This document shows, in pieces, positions 36,452 to 46,048 of a stretch of 64,000 bases of DNA. The number at the start of each line of letters is the position of its first letter. Within the stretch, counting starts at the first letter, position 1. Where the stretch lies: NCBI RefSeq assembly GCF_030373265.1, contig NZ_JAUCZC010000001.1, positions 1 through 64,000 on the forward strand, in the 5' to 3' direction. The position numbers and the translations under genes are program-made. The stretch is from Blastomonas sp. (GTDB lineage: Bacteria; Pseudomonadota; Alphaproteobacteria; Sphingomonadales; Sphingomonadaceae). The notes beneath the pieces are model-generated. The model worked only from the letters and a program-made list of their open reading frames with translations. It made no database searches and had not been told where the DNA came from.

Positions 36452-36640
36452 ATGCCGATTCTCAGCTTGATTCTCGTACTTGTCGCCGTCGGCGTCGGCC
36501 TTTGGTTGATCAACAACTACATTCCGATGGACGGAAAGATCAAAAGCATTCTCAACGCGGTCGTGGTCATTGGTGTGATCATCTGGCTGCTGCAGGTTTT
36601 CGGCATTCTGGGTTCGCTCAGCGGCGTTACCGTCGGCTAA
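36452..36640 (+). CDS. Thivi_2564 family small membrane protein
   Basis: 62 aa with two hydrophobic helices separated by the conserved NNYIPMDGKIKSILNAVV turn, the recognisable core of this small membrane-protein family. The ATG at 36452 has AGAGGGA about 8 bases upstream. Monocistronic: a strong terminator follows within 10 bases. Function unknown. Confidence 0.8.
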   Translation: MPILSLILVLVAVGVGLWLINNYIPMDGKIKSILNAVVVIGVIIWLLQVFGILGSLSGVTVG

Positions 36641-36649
36641 ACGCAGTTC

Positions 36650-36690
36650 GGCCGCTCCGTCATTGTCGACGGAGCGGCCGATTCTTTTTG
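36650..36690 (+). terminator. Rho-independent terminator
   Basis: A perfect 12-bp stem (GGCCGCTCCGTC / GACGGAGCGGCC, arms 36650-36661 and 36668-36679) is followed by ATTCTTTTT. Confidence 0.9.
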
Positions 36691-36705
36691 ACGTTCGACG
36701 CGGGT

Positions 36706-37050
36706 TCAGCCGAAGCGGTTGCCCAGCAAGCCGCTGACGGCTTCCGACGTCGGCGCACCCTGGATGCGCATGGTCTGCATCGGATCAGCAAGCATCGCCT
36801 GAGCCGTCTGCCAGGCAAATACCTCCATCGAAGCATCCGAGCGATCGCCACCATCGATTGCCATCAACCGTGCAGCCGGAGGGCTTGCAGCGGATGGTCG
36901 GCTGATCAGGCTGATCACGCCGTCGTCGGGCGCGAGATTGGCCGGCGGATCGGTCGCAGGTGGCACGATCGCGCTGGTCTGGGTCGACGCGCGTATATAG
37001 ACCGTCCGCATGGCCGGCGATCCGGCAGGGTCTGAACTGTTGTTGATCAT
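36706..37050 (-). CDS. Hypothetical protein (114 aa)
   Basis: Unrecognised. The N-terminal half is Pro/Ala/Ser-rich and probably disordered, the C-terminal half helical and ending AVSGLLGNRFG. No signal peptide. The ATG at 37050 follows GGGA at long spacing; an ATG at 37068 is alternative. It lies between the terminator of the Thivi_2564 gene and the carboxylase gene. Confidence 0.5.
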   Translation of the reverse strand: MINNSSDPAGSPAMRTVYIRASTQTSAIVPPATDPPANLAPDDGVISLISRPSAASPPAARLMAIDGGDRSDASMEVFAWQTAQAMLADPMQTMRIQGAPTSEAVSGLLGNRFG

Positions 37051-37133
37051 GATGACACATCCCGGCAAAGTTTCAGCCGGAGAATGCCAGACGCGCCCTT
37101 AAACGAAACTTTAGAAACGTGGGCGCCGGCGTC

Positions 37134-38684
37134 TTAACGATGATTTGCCGCGGAGCACCGCCGTGTCGCGCCGAGCTTGGCCCAGGCGAGATCGGCGAAC
37201 TCGCACAATAACGGCCGTGTGTCACGCGGATCGATGATGTCTTCGATGGCAAAATGCTCGGCGCTGCGAAACGGGCTGCGGACCTTGTTCAGCCGTTCGC
37301 GGATTGCCTCCAGATGCGCCGCAGGATCGGCGCTGGCTTCGAGCTCGGACTTGTAGGCCACCTCGACGCCGCCTTCGATCGGCAGCGAGCCCCAGTCGCC
37401 GCTCGGCCAGGCGAAGCGATACTGGAAGCGCTCGGCGTTCGACATCGCCGATCCTGCGATGCCATAGGCACGGCGGACGATGACCGAGGCGAACGGCACC
37501 TTGGCGCGGTAGATCGCGTTCATCGCGTTGACGCCGTAGCGGATCGTGCCTGCGCGCTCGGCATCGGCGCCAATCATGAAGCCGGGATTGTCGACCAGAT
37601 GGACGATCGGCAGCCCGAACTGGTCCGCCAGCTTGACGAAACGCTCGGCCTTTTCGCTGGTCCTGGCCTCCCACGAGCCGCCCAGAAAGCTGGGATCGCT
37701 GGCGAGCACCGCGACCGGCCAGCCGTCGAGCCGGGCAAAGGCGGTGATCGCCGCGCGGCCCCATCGCTTGCCCATCTCGAACACGCTGCCGGTATCGAAC
37801 ACCTGTTCGAGCACGCGGCGCATCGCATAGACCTGCGCCGGGTTGCGCGGGACGGTGCTGAGCAGGGCCTCTTCTCGGCGGTCCGCCGGATCGTCGCAGG
37901 GCGTTCGCGCGGCGAGCGTATCGACCGACGAGGGGAGGTAGGAGAGGAATCGGCGCGCGACGGCAAAGGCTTGCGCCTCGGAGGCGACCTCTTCGTCGAC
38001 CACGCCGTTGCGGCAATGGATTTCGGTGCCGCCAAGGCCCTCCTTGTCCACCGTCTCGCCGATCGCGGCAGCGACTGCGGGGCCGGCGGCAAACAATTGC
38101 GACAGGCCCTTGACCATCACCGAATAATGGCTGGCGACGGTGCGCGCCGCGCCCAGCCCTGCGGTCGGCCCCAAAGCGAGCGCGACGACCGGCACGGTTT
38201 CCAGATTGGTGACGATATGGTCCCAGCCGGGGACCATCGGCACATAGGTGTAGCCCATCGTCTCGAGCGTCTTGACCGAGCCGCCGCCGCCGGTGCCATC
38301 GATCATCCGGATCAGCGGCAGCCGCATCTCGTGCGCCATCGCCTCGCACTGGACGAACTTGCGGTACACAGCGGCATCGCCTGCGCCGCCGCGCACGGTG
38401 AAATCGTCCGCGCTGGCGACGACGGCGCGGCCATTGATATCACCGCGCCCGAAGATGAAGTTGGACGCGGCAAAGTCGGCCAGATCGCCGTTGTCGTCAT
38501 AGCTGCCGCGCCCGGCGATCTTGCCGATCTCGCGAAAGCTGCCCGGATCGAGCAGGCCGTCGATCCGCGCGCGGGCATCCATCTTGCCGCGGCCATGCTG
38601 GCGCGCGACTTTTTCCGTGCCGCCCATGTTTTCGGCCAGCGCACGGCGCTGATTCAATTCGTCGATTTCGGTCTGCCAGGTCAT
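37134..38684 (-). CDS. Acyl-CoA carboxylase, carboxyltransferase (beta) subunit
   Basis: A 516-aa carboxyltransferase with both crotonase-like halves: FTVRGGAGDAAVYRKFVQCEAMA, GGSVKTLETMGY, LGPTAGLGAARTV in the first and SFLGGSWEARTSEKAERFVKLADQFGLPIVHLVDNPGFMIG in the second. It resembles propionyl/methylcrotonyl-type beta subunits. The substrate cannot be fixed, and no biotin carboxylase or carrier gene is adjacent, which is unusual. The ATG at 38684 is chosen over a 29-residue longer basic frame. Confidence 0.88.
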   Translation of the reverse strand: MTWQTEIDELNQRRALAENMGGTEKVARQHGRGKMDARARIDGLLDPGSFREIGKIAGRGSYDDNGDLADFAASNFIFGRGDINGRAVVASADDFTVRGGAGDAAVYRKFVQCEAMAHEMRLPLIRMIDGTGGGGSVKTLETMGYTYVPMVPGWDHIVTNLETVPVVALALGPTAGLGAARTVASHYSVMVKGLSQLFAAGPAVAAAIGETVDKEGLGGTEIHCRNGVVDEEVASEAQAFAVARRFLSYLPSSVDTLAARTPCDDPADRREEALLSTVPRNPAQVYAMRRVLEQVFDTGSVFEMGKRWGRAAITAFARLDGWPVAVLASDPSFLGGSWEARTSEKAERFVKLADQFGLPIVHLVDNPGFMIGADAERAGTIRYGVNAMNAIYRAKVPFASVIVRRAYGIAGSAMSNAERFQYRFAWPSGDWGSLPIEGGVEVAYKSELEASADPAAHLEAIRERLNKVRSPFRSAEHFAIEDIIDPRDTRPLLCEFADLAWAKLGATRRCSAANHR

Positions 38685-38733
38685 AACAGCGACGCTAGCG
38701 CGGGACCCTGGCCGGGTCACGCACCAATAGTGG

Positions 38734-39309
38734 TCAGCCCTTTTTCGCCTTGGCCATCGACTGGACCGCACCCAGCGTCAGCTTGACGTGATCGCGATAG
38801 TCCATGTCGTTGTGGAGGAAGGTGACGCGGCCATTGGGGGCGATGACCATGCTGGTGCGCCCGGTCATGTTGGGGCGTCCCGACAGGCCGACGCCATAGG
38901 ACTGGATCATCTGCGGGGTGGCCTGCGCGACGGCGAACTTGCTCTGGCACGCTTCGGTCGAGAACTTCTTGAGCTCGTCGATGCCGTCGGCGGACAGGCC
39001 GATCACGGTGGCGCCGGCCTTTTTGAAATCGTCCATGCGGGTGGCGAACTCATGCGCTTCTGCGGTGCAGCCGCTGGTGAACGCCTTGGGGAAGAAATAC
39101 AGCACCACCGGGCCTTTCTTGAGTTCGCTGGCGAGGCTGAGCTTGTAGGCCTTGCCCGCTTTCGCACCGGTGGTGGTGAACAACGGCGCCTTGCTGCCGA
39201 TCGCAAGCTTGGCGGTGTCTGCCGCGATGGCAGGGGCAGCCGCCAACAGGGTGGCGGTTCCCGCGGTCAGCGACAGGGCGGCGAGGCAACAGGCAATGGA
39301 AGCGCGCAT
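38734..39309 (-). CDS. Peroxiredoxin (AhpC/TSA, BCP-like), exported
   Basis: A signal peptide (about residues 1-29, ending PAIAAD) precedes a thioredoxin-fold peroxiredoxin. The peroxidatic cysteine is in FFPKAFTSGCTAEAHEF, with Gly-Ser before it in place of the usual Thr-Pro-Val. A second Cys in TEACQSKF may act in resolving. It probably reduces peroxides in the periplasm. Its stop lies 49 bases from the carboxylase gene on the same strand. Confidence 0.88.
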   Translation of the reverse strand: MRASIACCLAALSLTAGTATLLAAAPAIAADTAKLAIGSKAPLFTTTGAKAGKAYKLSLASELKKGPVVLYFFPKAFTSGCTAEAHEFATRMDDFKKAGATVIGLSADGIDELKKFSTEACQSKFAVAQATPQMIQSYGVGLSGRPNMTGRTSMVIAPNGRVTFLHNDMDYRDHVKLTLGAVQSMAKAKKG

Positions 39310-39403
39310 GGGTTTGGATCCTTCTGGAAGAAAGCTGTTTCACACTTAGGCACCGGACGCAGCTTTTCCAGTGCGGCATCGGCAATTGCCCCGCGCGTGG
39401 CGT

Positions 39404-39443
39404 GAAAACAACAAACCCTTCCGCCCAGGAGGGAGGAAGGGTT
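39404..39443 (-). terminator. Probable rho-independent terminator
   Basis: On the minus strand AACCCTTCC pairs with GGAAGGGTT around a 12-base loop, followed by TTGTTGTTTT. It lies just after the 99-aa gene at 39470. Confidence 0.6.
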
Positions 39444-39469
39444 CGTTGTGTTCGGGCTGAAACCCGGGC

Positions 39470-39769
39470 TTAAGCCTTGCGCGTGCCCGACATCGCCATG
39501 GTGCCGAAAGCGCCGGCCTTGACCTGACCGGTGATGGTGTCGCCCTCGACGGTGGCGGTGCCTTCCAGCTTCATCGGCATGGGCACCTTCATGTCCATGG
39601 TCCAGGTCAGCGTGTTGCCGTCGACCTTGCCGTCGTTGATGTCGAGCGCGCCCATCTGGCCGGCGTTCGATCCGGTCCAGCTGTCGCCATCGACATTGAC
39701 GGTGAGCACCGACTTCTGGTCGCCCATCGGCGATTTGGTTACGCAATCATATTGTCCAGCTACTGACAT
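39470..39769 (-). CDS. Hypothetical small beta-rich protein (99 aa)
   Basis: No signal peptide and no membrane helix. Alternating hydrophobic pattern and many Gly/Thr/Val residues (YDCVTKSPMGDQKSVLTV, TWTMDMKVPMPMKLEGTATVEGDTITGQVKAGAFGTM) suggest a small beta-barrel or sandwich. It resembles lipocalin-like polypeptides attached to alphaproteobacterial genes of unknown role. The ATG at 39769 has AGAGGA at 6-base spacing. It lies 36 bases downstream of the M16 peptidase gene on the same strand. Confidence 0.65.
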   Translation of the reverse strand: MSVAGQYDCVTKSPMGDQKSVLTVNVDGDSWTGSNAGQMGALDINDGKVDGNTLTWTMDMKVPMPMKLEGTATVEGDTITGQVKAGAFGTMAMSGTRKA

Positions 39770-39805
39770 GGTCATTCCTCTCTTGGGTGGTTGAAGTGAA
39801 AACGC

Positions 39806-42715
39806 TTAGTTGTCTCCGGCTGCCGGGGCAGCACGGCGAACTTCGATCGGCATGTTCAATGCCTTGAGCTGATCCTCGATCTTGGCGGCATCGCCGACGA
39901 TCAGCCAGGTCAGCGTCTTGGGGTCGAGCGCACCGCGCATCGCCCCATTGAGCTTGTCGGCGTCCATGGCGCGATACTGCGCGGCCAGGCTTTCGGCATA
40001 GTCCGCCGGGCGGCCATAGAGCACGTCCGACTGCATCTGCGACAGCACCGAGGCCGAGCGCTCATAGGTGCCTGCCAGCTCCAGGCTGTTGCCCTTGACC
40101 GTGCGGTCGAGCTCTGCAGGCGTCACGCCCTTGTCGCCGATGAAGCCGTTCATCTGCTCGATGATCGCGGCAACCGAGGGGCCGGTCTGGTTGGTCTGCA
40201 CCGGCGCGAAGATGAGGAACGGCACGTCGTTCTTGGGCCGCTGGATCAGCGAGCGCGAGCCGTAGGACCAGCCCTTGGTTTCGCGCAGGTCCATGTTGAT
40301 CCGCGACAGGAAGTCGCCGCCCATGATGTCGTTGGCGGTTTCCAGCGCGAGCAGGTTGTCGGTGCCTTTGGCCTTGAGCACCTGACCCGCCAGGATCAGC
40401 GACTGCGGCGAGTTGGGCCGGTCGACCAGGATGATTCTGCCCTGACCTTCGGGGATGGCCGCACTGAAGTCCTTTTCCAGCAGGGCCATGCGGTTCGACG
40501 GCCATTTGCCGAAGCGCTGCTCGAGCATCGGCAGCATGTCGGCGAGCGTGGTGTCGCCGACGACGAATATCGACGCGCGCTCGGGGCGCATCCACTGGCT
40601 GTGATAGGCGGCAAGCTGGTCGCGGGTCAGCGTCGTCACCGACTCGGGGTTGCCGGTGCCGGTCAGCGGAACGCCATAAGGGTGGTTCGCGCCGTACAGC
40701 AGGGGCGGCAGGTTGCGCAAAGCGATGCCCTGCGGCTGGCTGAGCTCGGCCTGGATGCGGGTGAGCTGCTGCACGCGGACGCGCTCGAGTTCCTTGGCAT
40801 CGAAGGCAGGGTTGCGGATGACATCGGCCAGCAGATCGAGCGAAGCGCCCAGGTTGGGCTTCATCGCGCTCATCGAGACGATGGTGCGATCAAGATCCGA
40901 CGAGGCGTTGATGTTGGTGCCCAGCCGCTCCTGCGCCTCGGCCAGCTGCACCGAGTTGAGCGTGCGGGTGCCTTCCTGCAGCAGCGCGATCATCAAGCTG
41001 TTGGTGCCCAGCGCATCCTTGGGGTCGCTGGCATAGCCGGCATCGAAGCTCACCGCGACGCGCACCACGGGGACGGCGGTCCGCTGGGCGAAGCGCACCT
41101 TGATGCCGTTGGACAGCTCGGCTTCCTCGACATCGGGGAAATCAAGATCGGGCACCGCGCCGGCTTCGGGGAAGGTCGAGCGGTCGACCGCGGCCAGCGG
41201 CTGCTTGCTCGCCGACCCTGCCGCGATCGCATCGGCGGACAGCGTCGAATAGAACGCCGGGGCGGCCAGCACGCCGGTGCGCATGGCGGGGCCTGAAGCA
41301 TCTGCGTCACCGGCAGCGCCGCCAGCGTCGTCCTCATAGGCATCGCGCTCACCGGGGAGCACGTGCAGCTTGGCGACCGGCCGCGTGAGCCACTTGTTCA
41401 TCGCTGCGGTGACCTTGGCCGGGGTCATTGCCGCGAGCATCTCGAGCTGCTTCTGGTAGAACGCCGGATCGTTGGAATAGAGCGCGCCTTCGGCGAGGGT
41501 AACCGCCTTGCCGCTGAACCCGCCGACCTGCTCAAGCCCGTTGATCCGCTGCGCTGCCTCGCGGGTGGCAACACGTTGAACCTCATCGGCGGTGGGGCCC
41601 TTGGCGATGAAGTCGGCCAGGATCGCGTCGAAGCGCTGCGAGACGGCGTCGATATCCGCGCCAGGTTTCACGTCGACATAAGCCTCGAACACGCTGCCGT
41701 GCACGAAGGGCAGGGCCATCGCGGTGACGGCGACCGCAGTCTGTTCCTCGCGCACCAGGATGTTGTCGAGCCGCGAGCTGGCAAGGCCGCCCAGTACGGT
41801 GGCAGCGACATCAAGCGCCGCATAATCGGGATCGTTGAGCCCCGGCACCGTCCAGAAGCGATACAGCCGCGCGGTAGGAACCTTGTCCTTCATCTCGGCA
41901 ACCTTGACGGCATCGAGCGTGGGCAGCGGCGGGTTGAGCTTGGCGACCTGCGGGCCGCGCGCGATATCGCCGAAATATTTTTCGACCAGCGGCCGCGCCT
42001 CGGCAACGTTGATGTCGCCGGCCAGCACCAGGATCGCGTTGTTGGGGCCGTAATGGTCAGTGAACCACTTTTTCATGTCGTCGAGCGAAGCGGCCTGCAG
42101 GTCGGCCATCGATCCGATCGTCGAGTGGCCATAGGGATGATCGGGCGGGGTCAGCATCTCGATCTGCTTGTATTCGACCAGGCCATAAGGCTGGTTGTCG
42201 CCCTGGCGCTTTTCGTTCTGCACCACGCCGATCTGGTTGGTCAGCTTTTCCTGGGTGATGCCGTTGAGCAGATGGCCCATGCGGTCGCTCTCGAGGAACA
42301 GCGCGCCTTCAAGCCCGGCCTTGGGCACGGTCTGGAAATAGTTGGTGCGATCGAACCAGGTGGTGCCGTTGAAATCGGTCGCGCCCAGCTTCTTGAGGTA
42401 CTCGAAATAGTCGCCCTCGGCGTTTTCCGAACCGTTGAACATGATGTGCTCGAACAGATGGGCATAGCCGGTCTTGCCCTTGGGTTCGTGCTTGGAGCCG
42501 ACATCATACCAGATCGACACCGCGACGATCGGTGCCTTGCGGTCCTCGTGCACGATCACCGTCAGGCCGTTGTCGAGCTTGAACTGCTGATAGGGGATAT
42601 TGACCGTCTTGACGAGATCGGCGACCGGTGCAGCCTGTTGCGCCGAAGCGGGTGCGATCGCGACGGTCAGCGCCAGCGAGGAGACGGCGATAAGCGAACG
42701 GAAAGGTTTGAACAT
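39806..42715 (-). CDS. M16 family zinc metallopeptidase (two-domain, exported)
   Basis: A signal peptide (about 1-26, PASAQ) is followed by four tandem M16 subdomains. The N-terminal half carries the inverted zinc motif HLFEH at 86-90; the C-terminal half (LGTNSLMIALLQEGTRTLNS) lacks it, as in one-chain pitrilysin-like proteins where it is structural. Probable periplasmic peptide-degrading enzyme. The ATG at 42715 follows AGAGAGG. An upstream frame to 42796 is considered 5' untranslated sequence. Confidence 0.93.
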   Translation of the reverse strand: MFKPFRSLIAVSSLALTVAIAPASAQQAAPVADLVKTVNIPYQQFKLDNGLTVIVHEDRKAPIVAVSIWYDVGSKHEPKGKTGYAHLFEHIMFNGSENAEGDYFEYLKKLGATDFNGTTWFDRTNYFQTVPKAGLEGALFLESDRMGHLLNGITQEKLTNQIGVVQNEKRQGDNQPYGLVEYKQIEMLTPPDHPYGHSTIGSMADLQAASLDDMKKWFTDHYGPNNAILVLAGDINVAEARPLVEKYFGDIARGPQVAKLNPPLPTLDAVKVAEMKDKVPTARLYRFWTVPGLNDPDYAALDVAATVLGGLASSRLDNILVREEQTAVAVTAMALPFVHGSVFEAYVDVKPGADIDAVSQRFDAILADFIAKGPTADEVQRVATREAAQRINGLEQVGGFSGKAVTLAEGALYSNDPAFYQKQLEMLAAMTPAKVTAAMNKWLTRPVAKLHVLPGERDAYEDDAGGAAGDADASGPAMRTGVLAAPAFYSTLSADAIAAGSASKQPLAAVDRSTFPEAGAVPDLDFPDVEEAELSNGIKVRFAQRTAVPVVRVAVSFDAGYASDPKDALGTNSLMIALLQEGTRTLNSVQLAEAQERLGTNINASSDLDRTIVSMSAMKPNLGASLDLLADVIRNPAFDAKELERVRVQQLTRIQAELSQPQGIALRNLPPLLYGANHPYGVPLTGTGNPESVTTLTRDQLAAYHSQWMRPERASIFVVGDTTLADMLPMLEQRFGKWPSNRMALLEKDFSAAIPEGQGRIILVDRPNSPQSLILAGQVLKAKGTDNLLALETANDIMGGDFLSRINMDLRETKGWSYGSRSLIQRPKNDVPFLIFAPVQTNQTGPSVAAIIEQMNGFIGDKGVTPAELDRTVKGNSLELAGTYERSASVLSQMQSDVLYGRPADYAESLAAQYRAMDADKLNGAMRGALDPKTLTWLIVGDAAKIEDQLKALNMPIEVRRAAPAAGDN

Positions 42716-42869
42716 TGAAGTGAGCCTCTCTTGGGAACGTTGCAATGCTTGTGGTTCGATCGCATCGACAGATGCGTCAGGACGGCGGTCTGTCATAGGT
42801 TGCTGATGGAAACCATAAGCACTGTGGCCCTCGATTCAAGCGGTGTTTCGCCCGAAATTCAGACATGGA

Positions 42870-45017
42870 TCAGGGTCGGTAGCGGCGTTTGGCATGCGGC
42901 ATCAACTGTTCGCGGGTAAAATAGACCGGCTTGGTCTTGTGGTCTACGAACAGCTTCGCCTGATCGGTATAATGCGGGCTGTCGGGCCGTGTCGTTGCCG
43001 CGCCGAAAGGTTGGATCGAACGCGAGGTGACATTGCCCTCGGCATCCCATTCGACGAACTGGATGAAGCTGTCGCCATGGCGCACCGCGAGCCGGCCGTC
43101 CGTCTCGTCGATATCCCACAAGGTCGCCGCGCGCAGCGTGTCCGAGCCACCATCCATCGGCAGATCGACCTCGCCCTGGCGCAGCCGCAATACGGTGCCG
43201 AGCTTCGGGTCGAGCGAGGCGAAATGCGTGTCCAAATGGTCGATCGTCTCGGTCAGGACCTCGCGCGCGTCAGGCAGCGGCAGGCGGCGATAGCTCTGCC
43301 GCATCGCCGGACGCATCACCATCAGCGCCAGGGCATCGCCTTTGCCCTTGCCGTCGAGCTGCCAGTCCCAGGCGCGCAGCAACGCCTGGGCCAGCGCGAT
43401 GCGGTTGTCGCCGTCTGGTTTGACCGCAAGCAGGGCCGCCATCCACTGGGTCGCGTAATCCGATTTGTCGTAGCCGACATCGTATTTGATCCGCTCGAGC
43501 GTCGCCGCGTCGATCTGGCCCGCCGCCTCGAACAGCTTGATCGCCTGCCGCGCGCGGTTGGTCATGTCGTCTTCGATCCCCATCAGCGGGGAGAAACTGG
43601 CAGGGTCGAGCTCGTCACCCGGGCCGGCGGCGACATAGGGCGTGTTGTTGGCGTTCATGATGTAACCCGATGCCGGATTGACCAGCATCGGCACCCGGTC
43701 CCACGGCAGATGCGTCTGCCAGATCAGGTCGCTGCGATTGCCCGGCAGCACGCCGCGCCAGTTCGCACCGGGTTTGCGCGCGGGGAACAGCGCATTGTAC
43801 GCCATCGCGATATTGCCCGCGGCATCGGCATAGATGAAGTTGGTCGCGGGCACGCCCTGGATCGCCATCGCCTGCTGCCATTCGGCGAAGTTACGCGCCT
43901 TGTTGATCCGGAAATACTGCTCCAGCATTTTCAGGTCATCTAGTCCGGCATAGCGGATGGCGAACGCCCCCTTGGCGTTGATGATCACCGGTCCGTGCGC
44001 GGAGCGGTAGATCGTCTGCGGATAGGGCAGGGTGAACGGCCCCATCTTGACCTTGAGCCACACCCGTTTCGCCTCGAGATCGCGCCACTGGCCGTCGAGC
44101 CGGTACTGCGTCTTGTCGTCGTTGAGTTCGAGCTTGTAGACATCGATCAGATCGGGGCGGTTGACGGTGTTGGTCCAGCCCAGGGTCTTGTTGTGCCCCA
44201 GGAACGGATAAGGCGATCCGGGGAAGGTCGCGCCGGCGAAGTCCCAGCCTTCTTCCGAATGCACCACGAGCTCGTACCACGCGACGCCGCCGCGCCAGGG
44301 CTGGTGCGAGTTGGACACCAGCCGGGTGACGTTGTCGGTCGAGCGGCCAGGGGCGATGGCAAAGGCGTTCGATCCGTTCATGTCGGGCTCGGGGCCGATC
44401 GGGGTGATCCGGTTTTCAGGCTCGCCGGTGAGCTTGGGTCCGCCTTCGATGGGCAAGTCCTTGCCCTCGGCCAGTGCGCCCAGCACCGAATCGAGCCCGA
44501 AGAAGAACGGCGAACGCAGCGCGAACCCCGCCGCGATGTCCTGGCCGTTGAGCGGGAACAGGCCGCTGAGGCTGACCTCTTCGGGATGCTTGTCGGCATA
44601 ATGATTAAGGCCGGCGGCATAGGCATCGAGGAGCGCGCGGATGTCGGCGGGCAGCGCGGCGTACTTGCGATCCACCGTTCCGCGGATGTCGAGCAGATGC
44701 GCGGCGAAATCGATCTTGGCGCCGTCGGCGCCCGAGAGTGCGCCCATCCGCGCCCGGGTCATCGCGGCGACTTCTTGCAGCGTCGAAAAGTCATCCTCGG
44801 CATGGGCATAGGCGATGCCGTACGAGACATCGGGGTCGGTTCGCCCAAAGATGTGCGGAACGCCGAAATCATCGCGGACAATCTCGACGTCATAAGCACG
44901 CTGCGCGGGCGCACGAACCTCTTCGGCCACCAGGGGTTCCCAGATGGCAAGCGCGATGGCGGTGACGAGGATCAGGGCGACGAGGCCGAGAGCGATGCGC
45001 TTGAAGACACGAAACAT
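42870..45017 (-). CDS. Penicillin acylase family protein (Ntn hydrolase)
   Basis: An N-terminal membrane/signal helix (about 8-28) is followed by the alpha segment. The auto-processing site lies at MNGSNAFAIAPG, where Ser216 becomes the nucleophile of the beta chain after cleavage. Downstream motifs (SNSHQPW, FPGSPYPFLGHNKTLGWTNTV) match the family. Natural substrate is unknown; such enzymes also cleave acyl-homoserine lactones and other amides. Start uncertain by 4 codons (alternative ATG at 45029). Same strand as the M16 gene, 154 bases away. Confidence 0.9.
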   Translation of the reverse strand: MFRVFKRIALGLVALILVTAIALAIWEPLVAEEVRAPAQRAYDVEIVRDDFGVPHIFGRTDPDVSYGIAYAHAEDDFSTLQEVAAMTRARMGALSGADGAKIDFAAHLLDIRGTVDRKYAALPADIRALLDAYAAGLNHYADKHPEEVSLSGLFPLNGQDIAAGFALRSPFFFGLDSVLGALAEGKDLPIEGGPKLTGEPENRITPIGPEPDMNGSNAFAIAPGRSTDNVTRLVSNSHQPWRGGVAWYELVVHSEEGWDFAGATFPGSPYPFLGHNKTLGWTNTVNRPDLIDVYKLELNDDKTQYRLDGQWRDLEAKRVWLKVKMGPFTLPYPQTIYRSAHGPVIINAKGAFAIRYAGLDDLKMLEQYFRINKARNFAEWQQAMAIQGVPATNFIYADAAGNIAMAYNALFPARKPGANWRGVLPGNRSDLIWQTHLPWDRVPMLVNPASGYIMNANNTPYVAAGPGDELDPASFSPLMGIEDDMTNRARQAIKLFEAAGQIDAATLERIKYDVGYDKSDYATQWMAALLAVKPDGDNRIALAQALLRAWDWQLDGKGKGDALALMVMRPAMRQSYRRLPLPDAREVLTETIDHLDTHFASLDPKLGTVLRLRQGEVDLPMDGGSDTLRAATLWDIDETDGRLAVRHGDSFIQFVEWDAEGNVTSRSIQPFGAATTRPDSPHYTDQAKLFVDHKTKPVYFTREQLMPHAKRRYRP

Positions 45018-45163
45018 GCAGCGCACCATATCAGCCCGGCAGGCCGCGTCTACTGACAAAGCTGTAGGTAGCGCGTGGTTGGCTAACACCCAGCCATTCG
45101 GCTAGGGCAGGTGCTCATTCACGGGCGGACAGGGAGAGCAGGCGATGCATCTGCGACAGCGCT

Positions 45164-46003
45164 ATGGAACTTGGGCGGCGGCTGGCGGGGACATTGTCCG
45201 TGGTTGATGGCGCCCGTCCGTTTGTTCTGCGCGAGCATTTCGCCGATGGCTCGCCGCCCAGCGCGATCGAGCGCGCGCTGGTCGAGGAGGCGCCGGTGGC
45301 GATCGAGATCAACGGGCTCGGCTATGCGGTGATGATGGCAACGCCCGCGGATCTTGAAGATTATGCGCTGGGTTTCTGCCTGTCCGAACAGCTGATCGCG
45401 TCGGCCGGCGAGATGGTGTCCGCTTATGCTGCGCCCGTCGACGCAGGCGGCTGGGTGCTGCGTGTGCAGCTGGATGTCGCCAACGCCGCGCCGCTGATCG
45501 AACGCGCCCGGTTGCGGCTGGCCGAGGGGAGCTGCGGACTGTGTGGGATCGAGAGCCTCGAGCAGGTGATGCGGCCGCTGGCGCCGGTCGCCGCCTCGCT
45601 GGACGTCGAGCCTGCGGCGATGTTCCGCGCGGTCGATGCGCTGCGCGACCGGCAGGTGCTGGGCAAGGTCACCCGCGCTGCGCACGCTGCGGCGTTGTGC
45701 ACGGCCGATGGCACGATCCGGCTGGTGCGCGAGGATATCGGGCGGCACAATGCGCTCGACAAATTGCTCGGCGCTGCCGGGCGGCAGGGATTGGCGATCG
45801 CCGAGCATTTCATCGTGCTCACCGCGCGGTGCAGCTTCGAACTCGTGCAGAAGGCGGTGATCGCCGGAGCGCCGGTGCTGGTCACGATCTCGGCGGCCTC
45901 GACGCTCGCGGCTGATCAGGCGGCGGCGCATGGCCTGCGCCTGATCAGCCTGGCGCGGCACGACAGCCTGCTGGAGCACGGCGGACCGGACATTCGCGGA
46001 TAG
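45164..46003 (+). CDS. fdhD: Formate dehydrogenase accessory sulfurtransferase FdhD
   Basis: Transfers sulfur to the molybdenum cofactor of formate dehydrogenase. The CGLCG motif places the functional cysteines at C124 and C127. The family's YALGFCLSEQLI, EDIGRHNALDKLLGA and FIVLTARCSFELVQKA segments are intact at expected positions. 279 aa is typical. No formate dehydrogenase or molybdopterin genes are visible within the window. Confidence 0.93.
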   Translation: MELGRRLAGTLSVVDGARPFVLREHFADGSPPSAIERALVEEAPVAIEINGLGYAVMMATPADLEDYALGFCLSEQLIASAGEMVSAYAAPVDAGGWVLRVQLDVANAAPLIERARLRLAEGSCGLCGIESLEQVMRPLAPVAASLDVEPAAMFRAVDALRDRQVLGKVTRAAHAAALCTADGTIRLVREDIGRHNALDKLLGAAGRQGLAIAEHFIVLTARCSFELVQKAVIAGAPVLVTISAASTLAADQAAAHGLRLISLARHDSLLEHGGPDIRG

Positions 46004-46048
46004 CTGTCCGGTTGCTCGGCTGCTCTACCAAACGTTGGCGCGTGCGGG

